Assembly (NCBI GenBank): GCA_907164885.2
Contig: OU015495.1
Coordinates: 215,002,224-215,066,223 of the forward strand
Direction: 5' to 3'
Source: Dolomedes plantarius
Lineage: Eukaryota > Arthropoda > Arachnida > Araneae > Dolomedidae
Length of the DNA: 64,000 bases
This document shows, piece by piece, positions 10,381 to 21,539 of the stretch. The notes under the pieces are model-generated. The model saw nothing but the letters and a program-made list of their open reading frames with translations. It was not told where the DNA came from and made no database searches. A program made the translations under genes and the position numbers. The first letter of the stretch is position 1, and each line of letters starts with the position of its first letter.

Positions 10381-11487
10381 GTTGGACATTTCAGCAACGA
10401 CCTCCTGAACTGGGATAAGAAAATACTGAACATTTTTCGCGCCATGGGTTCTGGATGGTTCAAGATACCCGAGTTTTACTGCCAACTCAACTGTCGCGAA
10501 GTGTGCGAAAACTTCGACAACATATCTGTGACGGCAGATCTGGACAGCCTCTTCAGCCGAATCTATCACCTGAAGCACGAGACGTGGGTGAACATACTCC
10601 TCACGATATCCTGCGTGGGCATTCTCGTCGCCCTTCTCACGGCCCTGTTCCTCGTCATAAACACCTGCAGGGAGGAATTCGACGAGGGATCTCAAATCTC
10701 GAACGTGGTCCTGCTGTTCGCGGTCATGTTCTCGTACAGCTGCACAGTGCTGTTCATGTTCAACAAGGACAGCGTGACCTGCTACAGGCGTCTCACGGTA
10801 GTCGGAGTGGCGTACATCTCCATGCTGGCGCCCATTCTGTCCCGCTGTTTTCTCCTGATAGCTGCAGAAATGGACGGCATCCACGCCCACGTCAGCGGTC
10901 TGCTGCAGGCCGTCCTCTGTTTCTTCATCGCCGCAGCCCAGATAGCGATGGCCTCCTACTACTGGGTCTCGCACTCGAGCGTCAAGAGCCCCAAATTCAA
11001 ATGCGTTTTCCAAGTCAAACCGACGCTCGGATATCTGTCGTATTCCATGCTGCTCAGCCTCATATGGTTGGTCGCCTCTCCCTTTTGCATTCGAAGTCGC
11101 CGCAATAACAGGGAGGGCCTCCTCATCCACTTCGGGAGCATCGCCGTGTGCCTGATATGGCTGGTCTGGTTCCTGCTCTACTTCCTGCTGCACCCCCGCT
11201 GGAACGAGTTCACGGTTTGCTTGGGTCTGGTGGCGACGGCGACCGCGGTCCTGGTGGTCGTATTCCTGCCCAAGGTGTACAAGATGGTGGTGTCGACGGC
11301 GGCCAAGGAGCACGGCCAGGTGAGCATGCAGCCGGTGATCTTCGCGTCGACCTCTTCGAGGAGTCCGAACCTCTCGATCTATGAAAGTGTCAATCACGGG
11401 TTCAACCCCGACAAAGACGGATTCGTGGTCGACGTTTTCAGGGACGAGGATGAGTCGCCGCGGCCCAGGAAGATGACTCATCTGTGA
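10381..11487 (+). CDS. boss: Class C GPCR 7TM domain, Boss-like; terminal exon
   Basis: A class C G-protein-coupled receptor segment of 368 residues, most like Bride of sevenless. After the splice acceptor (tctcatttag) the frame opens VGHFSNDLLNW; an in-frame TAG sits exactly at the acceptor, so this is an internal start of an exon, although Met at 10444 is also possible. Counting from that Met: Cys-rich stalk 13-21, seven hydrophobic helices at about 48-73, 86-107, 117-141, 150-173, 195-216, 227-250 and 256-279. TM3 begins with the CYRRL pattern, and TM7 ends FLPKVY, the class C hallmark. A ~68-residue cytoplasmic tail ends at the stop in 11485-11487. The large extracellular domain must be coded upstream and was not found. 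The exon is strikingly GC-rich, with C/G-ending codons, unlike its surroundings. A GPRC5-type orphan receptor is the main alternative. Confidence 0.75.
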   Translation, partial: VGHFSNDLLNWDKKILNIFRAMGSGWFKIPEFYCQLNCREVCENFDNISVTADLDSLFSRIYHLKHETWVNILLTISCVGILVALLTALFLVINTCREEFDEGSQISNVVLLFAVMFSYSCTVLFMFNKDSVTCYRRLTVVGVAYISMLAPILSRCFLLIAAEMDGIHAHVSGLLQAVLCFFIAAAQIAMASYYWVSHSSVKSPKFKCVFQVKPTLGYLSYSMLLSLIWLVASPFCIRSRRNNREGLLIHFGSIAVCLIWLVWFLLYFLLHPRWNEFTVCLGLVATATAVLVVVFLPKVYKMVVSTAAKEHGQVSMQPVIFASTSSRSPNLSIYESVNHGFNPDKDGFVVDVFRDEDESPRPRKMTHL

Positions 11488-12820
11488 ACGTCCGTCTGTG
11501 GGGTCAATGGATGCTCCTCCAGCTGAAAACGTGGGAAGTGTCTGTGCGCGTCGAGCACGGAATCGTTTGAGGCCAGTTCCTTGAGCTTACGTTCGTAAAA
11601 TAGTAGAAAGCACCGAAACGAGCACGTCAGTTTAAAAACGGAGGGCACGCGAGAGAACTATATTGAAAAATATGTGCGTATGCCCTCGTCACTAGATGTT
11701 GTCAGTGGTGGATGTTGTAGAGTAAGATTCTGCTTACCAATGACTTTTACCTGGGTAACGAAATATTAACTTCGAACTTGAAATCGATGGCATGCGCTAG
11801 GGGCGCTTCAAGTTATTGTTAAAATTCATTTTTTTAATCGGAAAAAAATATTGTCTAAATATTTTGAACTTTGATAAATATCGGAATACTAGCCCGTTTT
11901 AATGGAACTATTAAGGAATGAACACGACGAATTATTAAAATACATGATTGCTTTCGAATTATTCAATTTTTACCGTGTATTGAAAATTTGACAGCCTTTT
12001 AGTGTTTTAGACTACGCGTATCGCTAACACAAAACCGACAAACTTAGGTGTTTCGCAATATTTCACCCATATCACACTATGCATGACTGCATGTATCAAG
12101 GCCTTATTTCCGCATTATATCCGTCCACAAGCCACTTTTTCCTCGACGCCGAATTCAGAGCAACCTTCAGGTTGACACGAAGCTAATATTGTTTTCGTTC
12201 TGATATGATAAAGAAGCGCGGGTGAATGAATTTTAATGAAAAACTGTGTCTAAGAAAGAGGAAGGACATTTTTCGCCTTCACTACGCAAAATCTCAGCTC
12301 GCATTAAAGAATTTTTTTTTCCATATTTAATACGTTTTGAGAACTGAAGACAAAGCACAAAATCAATCTCTCATAACGTGAATAATTTAAGGGATATATG
12401 TTGCGTGTTTCACCCCATCCCTCCACTAAGAAAATTGACGTGAAAAATCAACATTCAACAAATCTGCTACGTGTGCCTTTGTTTAAGCTGGCCTTAAACG
12501 TATGGAAATAACACGTAGAAGGTGAAGCATCGAATATTCAAAATCCATATCTGGCTAATCTATGGACTCTACGAGTATTTAGAACCAGGCAACATGTTTT
12601 ACCACGAATATAGTTATAAAGAACTTTTAAATGAATGATTAATTTGACGAAATGGGCTTGGCACGTCTCAAAATCATCAAAGTAGAAGTGACACAATCGT
12701 GCTTTAAATTTTGCCACGTCATTGGTCGTTTGATGTTCACGGTTAACAATAATGTCACTTTTTGAATTCAAGATTGGGGTGCAAGAGCAAGTGAATAGAA
12801 AATTATTAATTTAATACGAA
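11488..12820. other. Downstream/3'UTR region of the GPCR exon
   Basis: No gene. GC content falls from coding-like to AT-rich over about 300 bp. I saw no canonical AATAAA close to the stop; one at 13406-13411 lies beyond the microsatellite. The real poly(A) site is unknown. Confidence 0.35.
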
Positions 12821-12863
12821 ATTAATATATACATATACATATATATAGCATACATATATATGC

Positions 12864-12918
<55 letters not shown>

Positions 12919-12957
12919 TATATGTATATACATACATATATATATATATATATATGT
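12821..12957. repeat. AT/ATGT microsatellite
   Basis: About 135 bp of alternating (TA)n with interspersed tgta/cata tetramers, for example around 12860-12920. Length-polymorphic in most animals. Confidence 0.95.
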
Positions 12958-13532
12958 CCTTAAAGGACCTTACTTCTGAGTAAACAAAAACATCGATGTC
13001 ATACGATTTCCCGTAGATCGTTATTTATTTTACAAAACTGATCTATAGAGACGTTTAGAAAGAATACCAAGAGATCTCGCGATCCTATTGGTTGTTTACT
13101 ACAACTCGCATAATAAATTTTCAGATCCGCCGTGAAAAATGTTTCAATGATGCACAATGAATTTTATATGGGGACGGAAAACTGGTGAAAACAACATTAA
13201 AATCACGGCCAAAATTCTAGTCAAGGTTAAAACGAAACAACATAAATTAAATTAAAAGTTTTCTACTACTAAAGAGATGTCAGAGTCACGTTCTGAAATA
13301 AGGTCCTTCCTCCAGTTACCAATGCGGCTCGGCAAAGGCGGTTGCAGATAACACTTTCTGTTTTGTTGCTCTGTACTAAATTAATTTCACTGTAAATATC
13401 ATTTGAATAAAGATTAATGTATACCTAACATTTGTTTCCCAGATCAATTCATTTCAGTTCAGTATTCAGTTTAAATATGCAAGGGAACTATGTCGTCACA
13501 TAAATTGAAACATTATAGGAAAACACAACTTG

Positions 13533-13818
13533 TTATATTCCATAATGTAATTAAAGGGGGGGGGAGACATGTTTTGAACTACTAAATAGTTCGCTGACAG
13601 GCCGAAGAGCATTGGCGGTGATTATTACTACGAATAATTCACAAATGCTTGAGTGCAGTTTTACTACTTTTAATCGGTCTTAGACATCACCCATAATTCT
13701 TAGAATAAAACACTTGCATTTTCCCACCATTGATATCCGATACGAAAATAAGTCGTCACGTTTCGAATGTAGTTCGAAGCATATCACCACCCCTTTAATT
13801 ACATTTGTGGAATATAAG
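13533..13818. mobile_element. Short TIR element (~286 bp)
   Basis: The left end tatattccataatgtaatt, followed by aaagggg, matches the inverted right end tatattccacaaatgtaatt plus aaagggg. No ORF. An inner segment (about 13673-13755) is repeated inverted at about 14038-14135 outside the element, so more than one rearrangement has occurred here. Confidence 0.65.
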
Positions 13819-14037
13819 TCGTTTGCTTTTATCGGAAGTTACATGTAGGCCACGAAATTTCATAGTTACTAAATTCTGAGAAAATATACATAACGAGCAT
13901 GTATTTCTTTCCACGGAGTTATTTTATATTCATGTTTTATATTCACATTAAGTTCTGGTGCAATGCAAATTGTTCTGCGTTTTTCCCGAGGGTTCAGGAC
14001 TTAAATGATGTTGATTGTAAGTCAAGATAAATCGATG

Positions 14038-14135
14038 GTACGAGGATTTATTTTCGTGTCGGATATCAATGAAGAGAAAAAAAATAAGTGTTTTAATCTA
14101 AAAATGATCGGTGATGTTTAAGACCGATTAAAAGT
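14038..14135. repeat. Inverted copy of 13673-13755
   Basis: The reverse complement of this stretch contains attgatatccgacacgaaaa, taaaacactt and ttaatcggtctta blocks in the same order as 13673-13755. Arms are about 85% alike by eye, separated by about 280 bp. Confidence 0.7.
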
Positions 14136-14869
14136 ATAACTTATGAAAGAGAAAAGGAAAAAAAAGCTTTGGATTGTTCCAATTGAGAGAGTCAACATTT
14201 TCCATCACTCAGAACTCAGCAGCATGTAGGGGTACAATAACCCCTCACTTGGAATGGTTTTTTAGGTGGTTCCTAAACGGTGGTCCAAGAAATGGTCCAG
14301 GAATGATAAAAAATTGTTACTTTCGTACTTCGTTTGCATTGAAAAGCGTAAAATTTCTTTCAAATATTTAGATGTGGCACATCTTTCAAGTCAGGATTCA
14401 TATTCCCCTCAGTTATCAAGTACTGCCTAAATTTTCACACACGAAGTTTCTTTCCCGTTTTCTCTGTGGTTTAAAAGATTTGAGAAGCCATTTCTGAACG
14501 TCTTCAGGGTGTGGTTTAAACTAAAAATAATTTCCGCTTCCATTTTTGACTCAGGGACGATCAAACGGAGACCACCCAATCCCAAAATTCATTTTCAGTT
14601 AATCTAATTATTTAAGATGTAATTATGACATTAAAAAAAATCTTTCCCGTTACGCTGCCTATGATTTTTATATCATTTTTGGACCACACTGAAATGTATT
14701 GAAGATATCAAATTTTCCTCACACGTGCCTTAAGAAAATTTATAAATAAGTTACACGTAATTTTATTACTAAACAGCACGAAACTTATTATTAGATTAAC
14801 TTACTAATAGCACAATTTACTAATTAGTCTCCTTCAAAAGATTTGCAAATGAATAGCTTATTTATTTTA
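14136..14869. other. Intergenic, no gene seen
   Basis: AT-rich. The 65-codon plus ORF at 14174-14371 has no recognisable features. Nothing else noted. Confidence 0.4.
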
Positions 14870-15065
14870 TACGGCCATAAAAAAAAAATCCCAATACATA
14901 GCGTGTGCATTAAACCCAAAGTGCTATTTTCAAAATACAGATTTTTAATTTTAAACTGCTGAATCCCTCAGTATTTAGCAGAAATAACCACTCAACTATT
15001 ACAATCCACAGCTGTTGATACCAAAATGTGGCAAGTACTCTCTTTCTAACAATCTCATTTTCAAA
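14870..15065. repeat. Dispersed ~195-bp repeat, copy 1
   Basis: Contains tttttacggccataaaaaaa near... rather, the related block ttatacggccataaaaaaaa, then aaactgctgaatccctcag, atttagcag, cacagctgttgat and caatctcattttc. The same order and orientation recur at 21540-21726 with roughly 80% identity by eye. No ends with inverted repeats were found, so the class is unknown. Confidence 0.75.
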
Positions 15066-15365
15066 GATACTGCCTCTCGCAAACAGAATAATAGAGATAA
15101 AAACAGAATGATAAAACTGGAAACTTTCCCATGTATTATCAAGGAAAATATCTCAGATACGCAAATGAGGTCAAGTTAAAAAAATTAGAACAAAACAGAG
15201 TAATACTGCATCTATCTAATTTTCCCATTTTATGTTTTTTCAACCTGTCAAATATACCTTTACATTATACAAATTGAAAAGCGTTTAGCCAAATACGAAG
15301 TTCAACGTAAATGAATAAATCAAAACTGTAGTTCTGTATACCTGACCCGATACCTTTATTTTAAA
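15066..15365. other. AT-rich spacer, no gene
   Basis: Nothing recognised between the dispersed repeat and the hAT MITE. Confidence 0.4.
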
Positions 15366-15373
15366 GTCTATAC

Positions 15374-15622
15374 CAGGGGTGTCAAACTCAAAGGCTAACT
15401 TGAGCCAAACAAACAAGGTGTAACTATAGGTGGGCCGCAAAAAAAATCAATATTAATAGAAACGTAGGTTTATTTTAAATAATACATTATAATAAACATA
15501 TATAAAAGAACGGGAAAATTTAATGCTTACGTCCTGATACTTGACCATCTCTTCTGCAATATACTGGAGGGATATTATATATATTCCAATATATTGGCCA
15601 GGCCGCAACTTTGACACCCTTG
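15374..15622. mobile_element. hAT MITE with 8-bp target duplication
   Basis: Left end caggggtgtcaaactcaaag; right end, inverted, caagggtgtcaaagttgcgg. Flanked on both sides by the identical 8-mer gtctatac (15366-15373 and 15623-15630), the diagnostic hAT target-site duplication. The 249-bp body is non-coding. The two subterminal regions both contain ggccgc on the appropriate strand. Confidence 0.92.
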
Positions 15623-15744
15623 GTCTATACCCTTTTTCTCGTTTGGACAAACCACTACCTACACATCTTCAGCATACGTAAACAAATAAAGAGAAAGGTT
15701 CCAGTCTATTAGGCTCCCCAAGTACCTAATATCGAAGTAAATAA

Positions 15745-16647
15745 AAAAAAACTTTGCCGATATATGGACCTCTGGCGACCGTTTTGTTCAACCGATCGAG
15801 ATGAGATTTCAGGTATAGTTATTCAGAGGTACGAGCTCGGGATTCTGTGAACGGCAGCAAAGTGGCGCTCGCGGTTACGGTTATAGGTATAGAAACTCGA
15901 AGTTTTCGAACGGAAACATCCACTTTTTCCAGTCGCAAAATGCTCAGAGCATGCGAAAACCCTAATGAGCGTTGGATCGGTACAAAAAACGGACGCGTTA
16001 GGGCCTGTTCACATAGGAGTCCGTTGCGTTGCGTTAAGGAAAAGATGACGTTGAGACGAAAATAAACCAATCATAGGCGTTGAAAATTTCATTGCTAATC
16101 GTTTGGAGGCATATGATTGGTTTATTTTCGTCTCAACGTCATCTTTTCCTTAACGCAACGCAACGGACTCCTCGCACAAAAAACAGCTCTGCGAACGGCC
16201 AACAAAGACACGATGATGGCATCCATGTTGGAAATGTGTCATCCAAATAAAAGTTTTCTTTTGACCGATCTGTGTTGTCATCAATGATTGGTGTCTTGCC
16301 TCTGTCGTATGCAAATTTCCTCCGCGCGCCTCGATCGTGTCTTTGTAGGCCGTTCGCAGAGCCGTTTTTTGTGCGTGCCATAACGCGTCCGTTTTTTGTG
16401 ACATGCGTACCGTTCCAACGCTATTTATGGTTTTCGCATGCGTCGAGCATTTTGCGACGGGAAAAAGGTGGGCGTTGCCATTCGAAAATTTCGAGTTTCT
16501 GTACCTATAACCATAACCGTGAGCGCCACTTTGTTGCCCTTCACAAAATCCCGAGCTCATATCTCTGAATAACTATACCAGAAATCTCATCTCGATCGGT
16601 TGAACGGGACGATCGCTAGAGGTCCCTATATCGGCAAAGTTTTTTTA
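15745..16647. mobile_element. Large fold-back element (~900 bp)
   Basis: The outer arms are inverted copies. The left arm starts actttgccgatatatggacc and runs through ggttataggtatagaaactc and cgcaaaatgctcagagcatg. The right arm carries the same blocks inverted, ending tcggcaaagttttttt at about 16647. Inner arm parts (gctctgcgaacggcc and aaagacacgat) at 16180-16217 and 16330-16375 complete two arms of about 250-300 bp around a ~110-bp centre. The left arm is interrupted by a separate MITE at 16001-16172. ORFs inside (for example 16150-16560) are shadows of the repeat. Confidence 0.88.
16001..16172. mobile_element. Harbinger-type MITE nested in fold-back arm, right end lost
   Basis: Matches the complete copy at 44201-44386: gggcctgttcacataggag, then long inverted arms containing ttgcgttgcgttaaggaaaa and caaacgatt-type centre sequence. 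It is preceded by TTA. It stops at ctcct (16172), where the complete copy continues for about 14 more bases to ggccc. The host arm resumes directly with cgcacaaaa, so a short deletion removed the right terminus and adjoining target bases. Confidence 0.88.
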
Positions 16648-16839
16648 TGTAATTCAACAGCACTCGCAACTCCTCATCAGCACAGCATTCAAGAGCAAAA
16701 TAAATTTCGAGTAGAAGGTAAAGCTACAAAATGGTTCAATTCCATTACTAATGAATCTCTAAGCTATACAGAAAGAAAAAATTGACCTGTTCAATTGTTC
16801 TAGTCTTTTTTGTTGTTGTTACTTCTGGCCGGATAAATC

Positions 16840-17035
16840 GTAACCAGGTGAACTGAAAGTTGCAGCTCCTACTTAGCTCACGATTATTGAGCACCACACA
16901 CAGTGGTAGGAGACTGGGACGACATCTGGTGGGCTCGCACCCCTAAAAACCGCACTTTACGGTGGACAGATTTAACATACCCATACCCGACTTAGACAAG
17001 AGGCCATTGAGTGGCGTACATTGGGGTGTTTTCCC
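16840..17035. mobile_element. SINE fragment, family B
   Basis: Shares ordered blocks with 34530-34876: gacgacatctgg.ggg.tcgcacc, a cccatatc/cccatacc segment, tagaca.gag..att.a.tggcg and others. Degenerate and without a clear promoter. Confidence 0.6.
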
Positions 17036-17289
17036 AATCTAGCTGGCCCAAAAACGCAAACGAGGCGTACCTAACAGTGATGGAGAATCTACTTGCTCCC
17101 CAGTTTCATTCAATTTAAACTTGATACTATCTCCAATCTCCAATATTAACTTTGACTTAGTGACAACGTATTTTAGTGTTACAAACAATTACTGATACTG
17201 AATAATTATGCATTGTGAAAAGCCAGGTATGTACGCTTGTATTTGACACGAATTTGTGTACATTTGTTGATTTAAAATATAAAATAAGG

Positions 17290-17830
17290 CGGGGCCTGGG
17301 GCAAACTTCTGTTGGGGGACCCAAAGAAAAATAAAAAATGGAAATAGACGAAACCACGCATTCAAATTAAGTTACTCATACTTAAAATTTTATTACATGG
17401 AGGATTAACAGAATTATTATATTTCATTGCTTTGCTCTCTTGTTATATTCTCCAATAAATGTGACATCTTCCCTCCACGAAGCTTTCTTGCTATCTATTT
17501 TAGTAGTTAGTACTGTCTTCGATTTATTTGAGAGAATGTCATTTTATAGCAGTTAGGAATAAACAGTTATATTTTTCATTAAAACTAAATAGCGTATTTT
17601 TCAGAAGACGATTTTGAAGTAAGAGAAATCTAATTAATCGAATAAATTTTTATTTTTTGGAGGCCCCTTTTTTCAGGAGATCATTTTGAATTTTGAAGTA
17701 CGGTACAAGTTTCAGAATTTTCTTTTGCATGAAATTTTCTAAATTACTTTAAAAAAATTTTTGGGGCCCCCTCCAGCAGTTAGGGGCCTGGGGCAAAGTG
17801 CCCCGGTTGCCCCCCTCTATGGGCGGCCCA
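17290..17830. mobile_element. 541-bp insertion with 9-bp target duplication
   Basis: The empty site is visible in the second copy of the host repeat (aaaataagg at about 51631), and here that 9-mer occurs on both sides (17281-17289 and 17831-17839). The insert begins cggggcctggggcaaac and ends gggcggccc, and carries a second ggggcctggggcaaa near 17783. No ORF or terminal inverted repeat was evident. A non-LTR or SINE-like origin or an unusual DNA element are both possible. Confidence 0.75.
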
Positions 17831-18181
17831 AAAATAAGGTGACATGAAAGATGCCATAAATTTGTGTCAATTTTGGCTGGTTTCGCTATTCGATAAAGAA
17901 TTTGTTATCCGAAGTGTCCCGATGATTTGTTCTACCTTACTTGAAAGTTCAAGTGATGTAGTAAACAACTTTGAAAAATGTAGCCGCTAATTTGAAGATA
18001 TTTCTTTCTGATGCAAATCTACATATATAAATTCGTAAATAATAATCTTTTCAAAAAATCCTAAATATAAACATAATTACACTATTTTTATTATAAACTA
18101 TATTTATACTCTAAATCTCCAATTTAAGAAAAGATTTACACTAGCTGCGTTTTCATGGACAACAATAACACCCGGGATTTA

Positions 18182-18222
18182 CCACTGCCCTCTAGAAAGA
18201 TCTGTGATCTAGAGGGCAGTGG
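18182..18222. repeat. 14-bp perfect hairpin
   Basis: ccactgccctctag (18182-18195) pairs exactly with ctagagggcagtgg (18209-18222) across a 13-base loop, just inside the left end of the 18143-20080 element. Confidence 0.9.
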
Positions 18223-18771
18223 ATTTACCCTGGGAAATCCTTTGAAGTCCGTTTACACGGGACAGCATTTTCGTCCTGCTTTTACCCGTCTTACCGGAAG
18301 TAAAGGCCATCACATGATTCGGCGGAAGTGATCATCATACACCATCATTCCTTGTAAATCACGTTGTGGGTTCGACCCCAGCCGGTGTCGTACTTTTCCA
18401 AATTCACTCTATTGCTATTTTTAGCCTTCCCCCTTCGAACTCCGCATTTATCTCATTACGAAGTGTATGGTCCTGGGGAGGGCCTTTTATTTTTTTCAAT
18501 TGCTGTTCTTTTGACCTCGTGTTCTTAAATTTTAAAAATAACAAAAAAGAAAATCATAAAACTTTAAAAATCCAAAAAAACTGAAAAACTTACATAAATA
18601 ATTTTTGTATTCTTATGATATCTGCTTTTCTGGGCCTCTTAACGTTATTACTTTTTTGTTTTCCGTGGATCATTAGTCTTATCTAATTTTTCTTCTAAAT
18701 TTTCTTAACTTGTAACTCTATATTTTTTTCTCTTAAAATTAACTTTTTTGTTTTAATTTAACTTTACTGTT

Positions 18772-19219
18772 AAATTTGTTGGAACAGATGATAGTATACG
18801 CAACGGGCCATCGCCAATTTGGCGCCAAAATCCCGTTCGGAGACCATTTAGGCCTAAACTGCGAAATGTAAACAATAAATTGGAAAACAAACTTACTGCT
18901 GGCTTTATGAAACTCGTAGGCGCACACGGGATCTTCGCTTCGCTCAGATATCCTTGCTTCACTCTGCTACGCATCCGTCCAAAAACATTACAGAAAATCC
19001 CCAGCCGATGGCTTCGCTACATACCGCTGGTTGTTGTACAGTAAAAAAAAAAGCTTCCGCTGGCTGTAGCGGTCAGTAAAACAAAGCTTATCGCAAAAAA
19101 ATACCATCCGATCTTAAAATCCTCCCTGCCAGAATATAAAAACCGCCAAACAACCATCTGATTTGGCGAAAAATCGTCCCTTGGCGTTCGTTGCGTATAC
19201 TACATCTGTACCAATTTGG
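18772..19219. mobile_element. TIR MITE (~448 bp)
   Basis: The left arm ggaacagatgatagtatacg, plus caacg, matches the inverted right arm ggtacagatgtagtatacgc, plus aacg. The 13-mer agtatacgcaacg and its inverse (18793-18805; 19189-19201) are exact. Subterminal gccaatttggcg-type sequences also mirror each other. No ORF. Nested within the element at 18143-20080. Confidence 0.8.
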
Positions 19220-20400
19220 TTTCTCCTTACCCGCGTTATTCTTACCTTAATATTTTAATTCATTACTTAAAATTTTAACTACTGAGCACTCCCACCTTGA
19301 TTACATATATCTTGCTTACAGGAGATAAAGTCGACACGATGAAGGTACTCCTCTTCTAAAACACAATTACGTCTGCGTCTATTTATTATTTAAATGCAGC
19401 ACATGTCAGTCGCTGTTGATAATGATGGAACGCTTACGATTTTTTCTGTTGTTTTTAAAAATAAATTTTGAAAATAGATTGGAAAAAAGGAATATAAGAA
19501 CTAGAAGATTGTTGCGGATATTAGATATAATCGTACGATCTGTGGCTTCATCGCTAAATTAAAAATAATTCATAAATTTTAATGTTACGTTTAATTATTG
19601 ATTATACTTATTAAATTTATTAATTTTACCATAACACTTGAAATGAAAATGTTATTGAAATGAAATTTTATTTCTTATTTTACATACCAGATGGCAGTAC
19701 CAGTCTATTTATAATGTAATTGGGGATGGGTTTTTTTAAAAACTAGATGTTGCAGATCAAGAAATAAATGAAATCCTCCGGAAAAAAAATAGGCACTTTT
19801 CTACTGTTTTCTTGAAAATTATGCGATCGTAAGGGGTTCCAGATCCCTCCATCGATCATTCAGCTGCATTTTCATAGATTCGCACATGTTCAAATCCGCC
19901 ATGTTTGTTTATTACTAGCTTCCTGCTTCGAAATGCATCATGGGTAATTAGCGGGTTTTATCCTAGTTCGAAGCGGGGTCGAAATTCCAATCTGCATTTT
20001 CCGCTATCGTAGGGAAAAGGAGTGAAAAAGAAAGAAACAACCCTGCTTTGACCCGGGTTTTTGGCACATGTAAACGGCACTATTATGATATAACAAATTT
20101 TAGTTTTTGAGTCAATTTATATCACATAAACTACATTTTTTTTGCCAAATAAAATACAATTACAACCACAGAGTTAACTGCTAACGATTTTTTACAATTA
20201 AGGCTAATCTTAAGTGTTTAAAGGCTTTACACAAATCCTGTTTATCAAGAAAATTTATTTCCAAAGAAAAACTACTTTAAAAAGTGTAATAATGTGATAA
20301 ACTAAAGTAATATTAGCTTTACACCAAGTATTGGACAACAAATATTTTTAGCCAGCTACATCCAACAAATATCCCACTGTGCCTTGGTGCCAAATTCCGA

Positions 20401-21539
20401 CACACTAACCAACCATTGTTATTGTGTGTACGTGTGTGTATATAAAAAATGCCAATAATAATAGTTTTAATCTTTATTTAAAAAAATCGCTTAAGGACAG
20501 GAGTCGAAATGAATCTACAAATAAAAAGGTCAGCAAAATGAATTAATACATATACAATAAAATTCTAACATTTAGTGAGGAATGAAAAGTGGGATGAAAA
20601 ACAGTAACAGTTTTAAAATCCTATTTGCTGAAACAATGTTGTAACATGTATAGATCTATTTCTTAAAATGAGTGGCGATCATTAGCAACTTTTGACATAA
20701 AAAAGTACCTAAGTTGCTTTAAAAAGTGGAGTTTTTTTTCCAAGCCAAAAGCAACTTGTAAATGTAAGTGCTATATCCCGAGCTAAAGATAACTATACTC
20801 GAATTAGAAATGAGACAATTACTTTTCAAAATAAAGATAACATATCAGAACCAACAGTGACCAACAGAAATGAAGTATAAAAATAAATTTTTTAAAATAA
20901 AAAATGCAATGCAGTCATCATAATTTCAGCAGTTTGAAGTGGGAAATAGATATCAGTCAATACTGGAAATGAATAAGTGGAAAAAATATTTATACATATG
21001 TGTGCACGAAATATATACTCAGTAGAAATCAAATTCAATGTGTCGAAGATTTTGAATGTTTTATTTCAATAGCTGAAATTTTAAAACATTTTCACACTAA
21101 AAAAATGAAATAAATAAAAGAAGCTTCCCCCACTCAAAATGAAAAAAAAAGGATAAAAATATTAAATTTCAGTAATTTTCTCTTAACACTAAGTTTAAAT
21201 TAGTATCTATGCTTATAAAATTATATAAAAAATGTTATATACTGCAATTGTCAATATTTAATACATATACCCTGAAACAAAAATTTTTATTATATAATCA
21301 AAAATTTATATTATTTGATTGATTGGTATTGAAATACATATTCTATACATATACTCTTGAGCTGAAATTTAAAAATATCAAACCTCTGATTAATTGAAAA
21401 ATGGGTATTTCCTTTTATTTTGAAGATGTCAATAAAGTTACTTTTGCTTATTATAAATAAAATTAGCACATCTATTATTCAAGATCAATTTTGTTTCTCC
21501 ACATTAGAAAAGAAAGAAAAAAAAATTAATAGCCTGTTT
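20401..21539. other. AT-rich spacer, no gene
   Basis: No recognised coding or repeat structure other than short A and T runs. Confidence 0.4.

Larger units (their letters stand above)
18143..20080. mobile_element. ~1.9-kb TIR element inserted in repeat C
   Basis: Left end gctgcgttttcatggacaac, with cccggg about 30 bp in; right end, inverted, gtgccgtttacatgtgccaa, with cccggg at the same distance. TA lies next to both ends. The boundaries coincide with the break in alignment to the second copy of repeat C. The interior has no long ORF and contains another MITE (18772-19219), so it is a non-autonomous carrier. Confidence 0.65.
17036..20400 (+). mobile_element. Dispersed repeat C, copy 1, split by two insertions
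   Basis: Three blocks (about 17036-17289, 17831-18142 and 20081-20400) align in order with the nearly continuous copy at 51295-52105. Shared phrases include cccaatctagctggcc, gacaac.tattttagtgtta, ttttggctggtttcgctatt, gagttaactgc.aacgattt and caccaagtattggacaacaa. Copy 1 is interrupted by insertions at 17290-17830 and about 18143-20080. No ORF is conserved between copies, so this is probably a non-autonomous or heavily decayed element. Confidence 0.85.

Noticed and set aside
10342..11481. 379-codon ORF on the minus strand across the receptor exon
   Set aside because: It is the antisense of the GC-rich 7TM exon. Its product is an unnatural His/Arg/Glu-rich sequence, and the plus frame has clear class C motifs.
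12821..12957. Possible CRISPR-like or satellite array
   Set aside because: Simple alternating TA/TGTA microsatellite; no spacer structure.
15819..16568. Several 70-136-codon ORFs on both strands
   Set aside because: They lie in the arms of the fold-back element and mirror each other, so they are shadows of the inverted repeat.
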